Shown: in pieces, positions 5,112 to 5,148 of the stretch
Position numbering within the stretch: position 1 is the first letter of the stretch
Layout: each line of letters starts with the position of its first letter
Source of the DNA: Victivallales bacterium
GTDB taxonomy: Bacteria; Verrucomicrobiota; Lentisphaeria; Victivallales; SZUA-371
Direction of reading: 5' to 3'
Assembly: GCA_028691155.1 (NCBI GenBank)
Contig: JAQUZV010000176.1
Span: 1 to 5,148 of the forward strand
DNA: 5,148 nucleotides
Made by a program: the position numbers and the translations under genes
Notes under the pieces: generated by a model
What the model was told of the DNA's origin: nothing
Seen by the model: the letters and a program-made list of their open reading frames with translations, nothing else
Database searches by the model: none

Positions 5112-5148
5112 ATGAACGATCTGCCGAAGCTTTATTTTACGATGGAAA
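5112..5148 (+). CDS. Start of an unidentified gene, cut by the right edge
   Basis: ATG at 5112 is preceded by TGGAGGG (GGAGG 4 nt from the start codon) and opens a frame without stops to the edge, beginning MNDLPKLYFTME. Twelve codons are too few to name a family. The strong ribosome site and the promoter about 150 nt upstream make a real gene likely. Confidence 0.6.
   Translation, partial: MNDLPKLYFTME

Overview
The window looks like chromosomal DNA of a Gram-negative-type bacterium with moderately GC-rich genes, strong GGAGG-type ribosome binding sites and clearly AT-richer non-coding DNA. Nothing in it fixes the taxon. A PVC-group bacterium (Lentisphaerae/Victivallales-like) is a weak impression from protein style only.

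Left half, plus strand (1-2451): the 3' part of a TPR-repeat protein gene runs off the left edge. It overlaps by 4 nt (ATGA) the gene for MutL, the DNA mismatch-repair ATPase/endonuclease. MutL is complete at 608 residues and keeps all the GHKL ATPase motifs and the DQHA(X)2E(X)4E endonuclease motif. A weak terminator-like hairpin sits on the mutL stop codon.

Middle, minus strand (4060 to 2506): a compact three-gene operon convergent with mutL. In transcription order it encodes a soluble YbjQ/UPF0145 protein (104 aa), a second YbjQ-domain protein with an N-terminal membrane anchor (162 aa), and a PrsW-type intramembrane protease (243 aa) with its glutamate and histidine motifs intact. Gaps are 15 and 4 nt. 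The set suggests a small envelope-associated system in which the protease could act on the membrane-tethered YbjQ protein; that link is inference.

Right part, plus strand (4076-5148): the operon and a tRNA-Arg(CCU) gene diverge from a shared intergenic region that holds a perfect 14-bp dyad (ATGACA-AG-TGTCAT) and back-to-back promoter-like elements. The tRNA is followed about 160 nt later by an intrinsic terminator, then by a perfect TATAAT box. A long, imperfectly self-complementary segment (about 4547-4721) starts almost exactly at the start site predicted from that box. It folds on paper into a rod with a closing stem, a large central internal loop and a terminal hairpin, so it is a candidate small RNA with a 6S-RNA-like outline. 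From 4722 to 5111 no gene is recognisable, but there is a perfect TTGACA promoter element embedded in dyad symmetry and a structured leader. This leads to a new gene whose first 12 codons (5112 onward) are cut by the right edge.
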